Positions 61,102-64,000 of a stretch of DNA of 64,000 nucleotides are shown here, piece by piece; within the stretch, counting starts at the first letter, position 1, and each line of letters begins with the position of its first letter. A program made the position numbers and the translations under genes. The notes under the pieces were generated by a model. The model did not search any database. It was not told where the DNA came from and was given only the letters and a program-made list of their open reading frames with translations. The stretch covers positions 2,171,556-2,235,555 of the forward strand of contig NZ_BMKQ01000001.1 of the NCBI RefSeq assembly GCF_014644415.1, written 5' to 3'. The DNA is from Marmoricola endophyticus. Its GTDB lineage: Bacteria; Actinomycetota; Actinomycetes; Propionibacteriales; Nocardioidaceae.

Positions 61102-61838
61102 CGGTCGCCTCCCGCGTGCAGCCGCAGGCGCAGCGTGGTGTTCCCGATCCGGATCTCGGCGCCGTCGGCGAGGTCCTCCGAGGTCGTACGACGGCCGTTG
61201 ACGCTGAGGCCGTTGGTCGAGCCGAGGTCGACGATCGAGACCCGCGGGGTGTAGCCGGCGTCGTCCACGCGCAGCTCGGCGTGCTTGCGGGAGACGCCCG
61301 GGTCGGTGATCCGCAGGTCGGCCTCGGAGCCGCGGCCGATCACGAGGCCGGGTGCGGTCAGCGGGATCCGGCGTCCGTTGACCTCGACCTCCGCCGAGCT
61401 GGTGTGGCCGGGGCTGCTCGGCTTCTGCGGGTCGCGGCCGGGTTCCGCGCTGCGGGGGGTGGAGACCTGGCTGACCGTCTCGCTGCGGACGCGGAACCGG
61501 CCGGTGGACAGGTCGGGGTCGGGCTCGAGGTCGATGTGCACCGGCCCGGTGAAGACGTAGGACTGCGCCGTCGCGTGGTCGCGCAGCATCGAGACCAGCT
61601 CGTGGTTGAGCGCCGGGCCGAGCTCCTGCAGTCGCTCGAGGTCGCCCTCGGCCATCTCGACGTGGAACTGGTTCGGCACCAGCCGCCGGTCACGGCTGAG
61701 GATCTGCGCGGAGTTGTCGACCTCACGAGCGAGCGCGGCGGAGATCTCCACCGGCTGCACCGCCGAGCGGAAGGTGCGCGCGAAGACCCCGGAGATCATC
61801 TGCTCCAGGCGATCCTCGAAGCGGCGCATCCCGCCCAT
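61098..61838 (-). CDS. fhaA: FHA-domain protein FhaA
   Basis: This 246-residue protein has the FhaA N-terminal domain (DUF3662: RFEDRLEQMISGVFARTFRSAVQPVEISAALAREVD), a short linker and a C-terminal FHA domain with LVIGRGSEADLRITDPGVSRKHAEL and LGSTNGLSV. In mycobacteria the protein is about 520 residues because of a long disordered middle; this form is compact. FhaA binds the phosphorylated MurJ pseudokinase. GAGGAG precedes the ATG at 61838. It heads the fhaA-to-pknB operon. Confidence 0.94.
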   Translation of the reverse strand: MGGMRRFEDRLEQMISGVFARTFRSAVQPVEISAALAREVDNSAQILSRDRRLVPNQFHVEMAEGDLERLQELGPALNHELVSMLRDHATAQSYVFTGPVHIDLEPDPDLSTGRFRVRSETVSQVSTPRSAEPGRDPQKPSSPGHTSSAEVEVNGRRIPLTAPGLVIGRGSEADLRITDPGVSRKHAELRVDDAGYTPRVSIVDLGSTNGLSVNGRRTTSEDLADGAEIRIGNTTLRLRLHAGGDR

Positions 61839-61970
61839 CGGGGTCTCCTCGTCGTTGAGTACGGTCGGTGGTCCGGCGTCGTGGCTCGTCGGTGCGGGAC
61901 TCGTGAGGCCGCACGAAAGCCCCGACCTTGTCATGGCTGCGTCGATCGTAGCCAACCAGGCCGATCCGGT

Positions 61971-61998
61971 TTGGGCGGTGCGATCGGTGTGGGATAAC
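61971..61998 (+). promoter_or_regulatory. tRNA-Leu promoter TTGGGC-N16-GATAAC
   Basis: TTGGGC (61971-61976) and GATAAC (61993-61998) are 16 bases apart and end 16 bases before the tRNA, the same -10 and spacing as the tRNA-Ile promoter. Confidence 0.6.
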
Positions 61999-62014
61999 GT
62001 TCGTGTCGCTTCTG

Positions 62015-62101
62015 GCGCGAGTGGCGGAATAGGCAGACGCGCACGGTTCAGGTCCGTGTGCCCGAAAGGGCGTGGGGGTTCAACTCCCCCCTCGCGCACC
62101 A
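62015..62101 (+). tRNA. tRNA-Leu (CAG)
   Basis: This class II tRNA of 87 bases has acceptor GCGCGAG pairing with CTCGCGC, anticodon loop TTCAGGT giving CAG, a variable arm TGCCCGAAAGGGCG and T arm GGTTCAACTCC. The 3' CCA is encoded, unlike the other two tRNAs here. It matches leuT beside fhaA in mycobacteria. Confidence 0.97.
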
Positions 62102-62105
62102 GCGA

Positions 62106-62148
62106 CCCGCAGCCCCCGACATCCTGTGCCGGGGGCTGCGGGCTTTTT
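62106..62148 (+). terminator. Rho-independent terminator after tRNA-Leu
   Basis: CCCGCAGCCCCCG and CGGGGGCTGCGGG form a 13-bp stem with an 11-base loop, followed by CTTTTT, the clearest intrinsic terminator in the window. Confidence 0.95.
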
Positions 62149-62162
62149 CGGTGCGCCGCGTC

Positions 62163-62708
62163 TCAGTCGTCGAGCGCCTTGCCGACGACGGCGAACCCGC
62201 GGTCCAGGTCGACCTTCCACTCCGCTCCCCGAGCGGTCCGGACCTCGACCTCGTACGCCACGCCGGGGTCGTCGCTCGCCTCGGCGTCTCCCGCGGTGGT
62301 GCCCGCACCGCCGACGGCCTCGCGCGCGGCGGCCTCGGCGCGGGTCCGCTCCGTCGCGCTCAGGGCACGGTCGTCGGTGTCGGCGCCGTCGTCCTCCCGC
62401 TTCTGGTCGAGGACCTTCAGGTCCTTGTCCAGCACGACCTTGACCTCGGTGCCGTCGGCCTTGCGGAGCTCGACCTCGTAGGTCTTGACCCGGTCGAGGG
62501 GGTCGGGGTCGGAGGGCTCGGCGTCGTCGCTCTCGGCGTCGAGGACCTTGCCGTCGCCCGCGGCCGCCTTCGCCGCGGCGACGACGCGGTCGCGCTCGCT
62601 GCCGTTCAGGTCCGCGGAGGAGGCGGTGGTGGCCCAGACGACGCCGCCGACGACGAGGGCGATGGCGGCGAGGAGGGCGGGGATGGCGATGCGCTTGGTG
62701 GTGGTCAT
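62163..62708 (-). CDS. PepSY domain exported protein
   Basis: This 181-residue protein has an N-terminal signal or membrane anchor (RIAIPALLAAIALVVGGVVWATTA) and two PepSY-like units, each with an A-x-x-A helix followed by a YEVE strand (KTYEVELRKADGTEVKVVLD and VAYEVEVRTARGAEWKVDLD). PepSY domains inhibit proteases or act as envelope sensors. It lies just downstream of a sensor kinase gene on the same strand, so it is probably part of, or controlled by, that two-component system. GGAAGGA precedes the ATG. Confidence 0.85.
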   Translation of the reverse strand: MTTTKRIAIPALLAAIALVVGGVVWATTASSADLNGSERDRVVAAAKAAAGDGKVLDAESDDAEPSDPDPLDRVKTYEVELRKADGTEVKVVLDKDLKVLDQKREDDGADTDDRALSATERTRAEAAAREAVGGAGTTAGDAEASDDPGVAYEVEVRTARGAEWKVDLDRGFAVVGKALDD

Positions 62709-62795
62709 GGTGATGGTCCTTCCGGTTCGTCGAGCTGGTGGACCCACCGTGCGACGGCCTCGCTGAACCGGCCCTGAAGCCACCTGAAGGATCGT

Positions 62796-64000
62796 TCAGG
62801 GAGCAGTGCCGACGGGCAGCAGGACGACGAAGCGGGCGCCGCCGAGCTCCGCTCGCGACACCTGCACCGAGCCACCGTGGGCGCGGACGATCTCCTCGAC
62901 GATGGCCAGCCCCAGCCCGCTCCCGCCGTCGTCCCTGGCCCGCGCCTCGTCGAGCCGGACGAACCGTTCAAAGATCCGCTCCCGGTCCTCCTCGGCGACG
63001 CCGGGGCCGTCGTCCTCGACGACGAGCTCGGCGCGGTCACCACGCTGCACGAGGGAGTACGACACGGTCGAGCGCGCGTGCCGCGCGGCGTTGTCGCCCA
63101 GGTTGCGCACGACCTGGGTCAGTGCCAGCTCGTCGCCACGGACCCGCACGGGCCCGACGCGCGAGGTGTCCACCCGGAGGGAACGGTCGGCGTCCGGCCG
63201 CCCTGCCGAGCCGTGCCGCACCCGGCCGGCGGTGGCGAGCACGAGGTCGTCGAGGTCGATCTCTCGTCGCTCGCGAGCCGCGCCACCGTCGTCGGTACGG
63301 GTCAGCACGAGCAGCTGCGCGACGAGCCGCTGCATGCGGGCGCCCTCGTCGAGCACGGTGTCGGCCAGCTCGCCCTCCGGCAGCGCACCGGGGTGTGCGC
63401 GCGCCACCTCGGCGGTCTGCCGGATGCTCGCCAAGGGTGAGCGCAGCTCGTGCGAGGCGTCCGCGACGAACTGTCGCTGCCGTACCCCGAACGCCTCGAG
63501 CCGGGCCAGCGTGCGGTTCACCGTCACGGCGAGCCGGTGGATCTCGTCGCCGGTCGGCGGCTCGGGAACCCGTCGCTGGAGCTTGTCGCCGGTGATCTGC
63601 TCCATCTCCCGCCGGATCCGCTCGACCGGGGTCAGGACCCTCGTCGCCACCGTCCACGTCGTGGCGGCGACCAGGAGGAGCAGCACCGGGACGCCGATCA
63701 GCAGGGGAGGGACCAGCGCGTGGGTCGAGTCCTCGACCTCCTCCAGCGAGACCGCGACGGTCACGTCGTACTCGCCGGCGTCCTCGGTGACGGCGAGGTA
63801 GTCGCTGTCGGCGCCGGGAAGGCGCACCACGTCGCCGTCCGACTCCGGGATCGGTTTCGTCAGGGGCTGCGAGGTCCGTACGACAGACCCCGCACGGTCG
63901 CTGACCTGCCAGACCTCGTCCTCGGGGTCGTCGTCGTCCTCGTCCTGCCGAGGCTGGGCCGGCACCCCGGAGCTCTCCACCTGGGCGGCGAGGGAGGCGG
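62796..64000 (-). CDS. Two-component sensor histidine kinase (5' end outside the window)
   Basis: The visible 401 residues include part of an extracellular sensor, a span (LLIGVPVLLLLVAATTWTVATRVL), a HAMP segment, HisKA with FVADASHELRSPLASIRQ carrying the phospho-accepting histidine, and a complete HATPase domain (NLGDNAARHA, DDGPGV, GGSGLGLAIVEEIVRAHGG). The reading frame continues through the window edge, so an N-terminal span and the start are missing. A response regulator gene is expected to the right, and the PepSY gene follows 87 bases downstream. Confidence 0.93.
   Translation of the reverse strand, partial: ASLAAQVESSGVPAQPRQDEDDDDPEDEVWQVSDRAGSVVRTSQPLTKPIPESDGDVVRLPGADSDYLAVTEDAGEYDVTVAVSLEEVEDSTHALVPPLLIGVPVLLLLVAATTWTVATRVLTPVERIRREMEQITGDKLQRRVPEPPTGDEIHRLAVTVNRTLARLEAFGVRQRQFVADASHELRSPLASIRQTAEVARAHPGALPEGELADTVLDEGARMQRLVAQLLVLTRTDDGGAARERREIDLDDLVLATAGRVRHGSAGRPDADRSLRVDTSRVGPVRVRGDELALTQVVRNLGDNAARHARSTVSYSLVQRGDRAELVVEDDGPGVAEEDRERIFERFVRLDEARARDDGGSGLGLAIVEEIVRAHGGSVQVSRAELGGARFVVLLPVGTAP

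Overview
This 64 kb window is the replication-origin region of a high-GC Gram-positive actinomycete chromosome, most likely Nocardioides or a close relative in the Nocardioidaceae/Propionibacteriales. The evidence is the very high GC content, frequent GTG and TTG starts, and a gene order matching both flanks of the Mycobacterium tuberculosis origin with Propionibacteriales-like differences. The species call is an inference; there is no 16S gene here.

Left arm (1-20 kb): rpsF, an MFS transporter, endonuclease IV, a Tat lipoprotein esterase, a FemX-type aminoacyltransferase paired with an alanine-racemase-like gene, a GT87 mannosyltransferase, a bifunctional PBP, a PadR regulator and inositol-phosphate synthase. 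The rpsF/GT87/ponA/padR/ino1 set parallels Rv0053-Rv0046c. An RDD protein, a histidine phosphatase, an F420-type oxidoreductase, a GT2 synthase with a membrane acyltransferase, and a RecQ helicase with a C-terminal phosphoribosyltransferase-like domain follow.

Origin left flank (20-35 kb): ATP-grasp protein, CCA-adding enzyme, DUF6049 protein, MurJ and its pseudokinase partner, trxB behind a textbook SigR-type promoter, a trxA lacking its active site through deletion and frameshift, an acyltransferase, then parB-parA-rsmG-jag-yidC-yidD-rnpA-rpmH on the minus strand. Two parS sites lie inside the parA and rsmG reading frames.

Origin and right flank (35-52 kb): dnaA, the probable oriC spacer, dnaN, gnd, recF, DUF721/DciA, gyrB, gyrA, DUF3566, tRNA-Ile, a DLW-39 peptide, tRNA-Ala, SURF1, a secreted endonuclease I, DUF3817, a cyclophilin, a zinc-finger rhomboid protease, and a CrgA with a doubled domain.

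Cell-growth signalling cluster (52-62 kb): a DUF881 protein, then on the minus strand fhaA-fhaB-pstP-rodA-pbpA-pknA-pknB. Together with MurJ, its pseudokinase, CrgA, FemX and the PBPs, the window holds much of a phosphorylation-controlled peptidoglycan machine. tRNA-Leu, a PepSY protein and a truncated sensor kinase end the window.

The region is mainly vegetative and conserved. No prophage, transposase, CRISPR array or obvious island was seen. The unusual material is the broken trxA, dispersed REP-like palindromic elements (one forms the C-terminus of the GT87 protein; another insertion with 9-bp direct repeats splits rodA and pbpA), a large hairpin next to crgA, domain fusions or duplications, and recurrent promoters placed 6-8 nt before the start codon that imply leaderless mRNAs.
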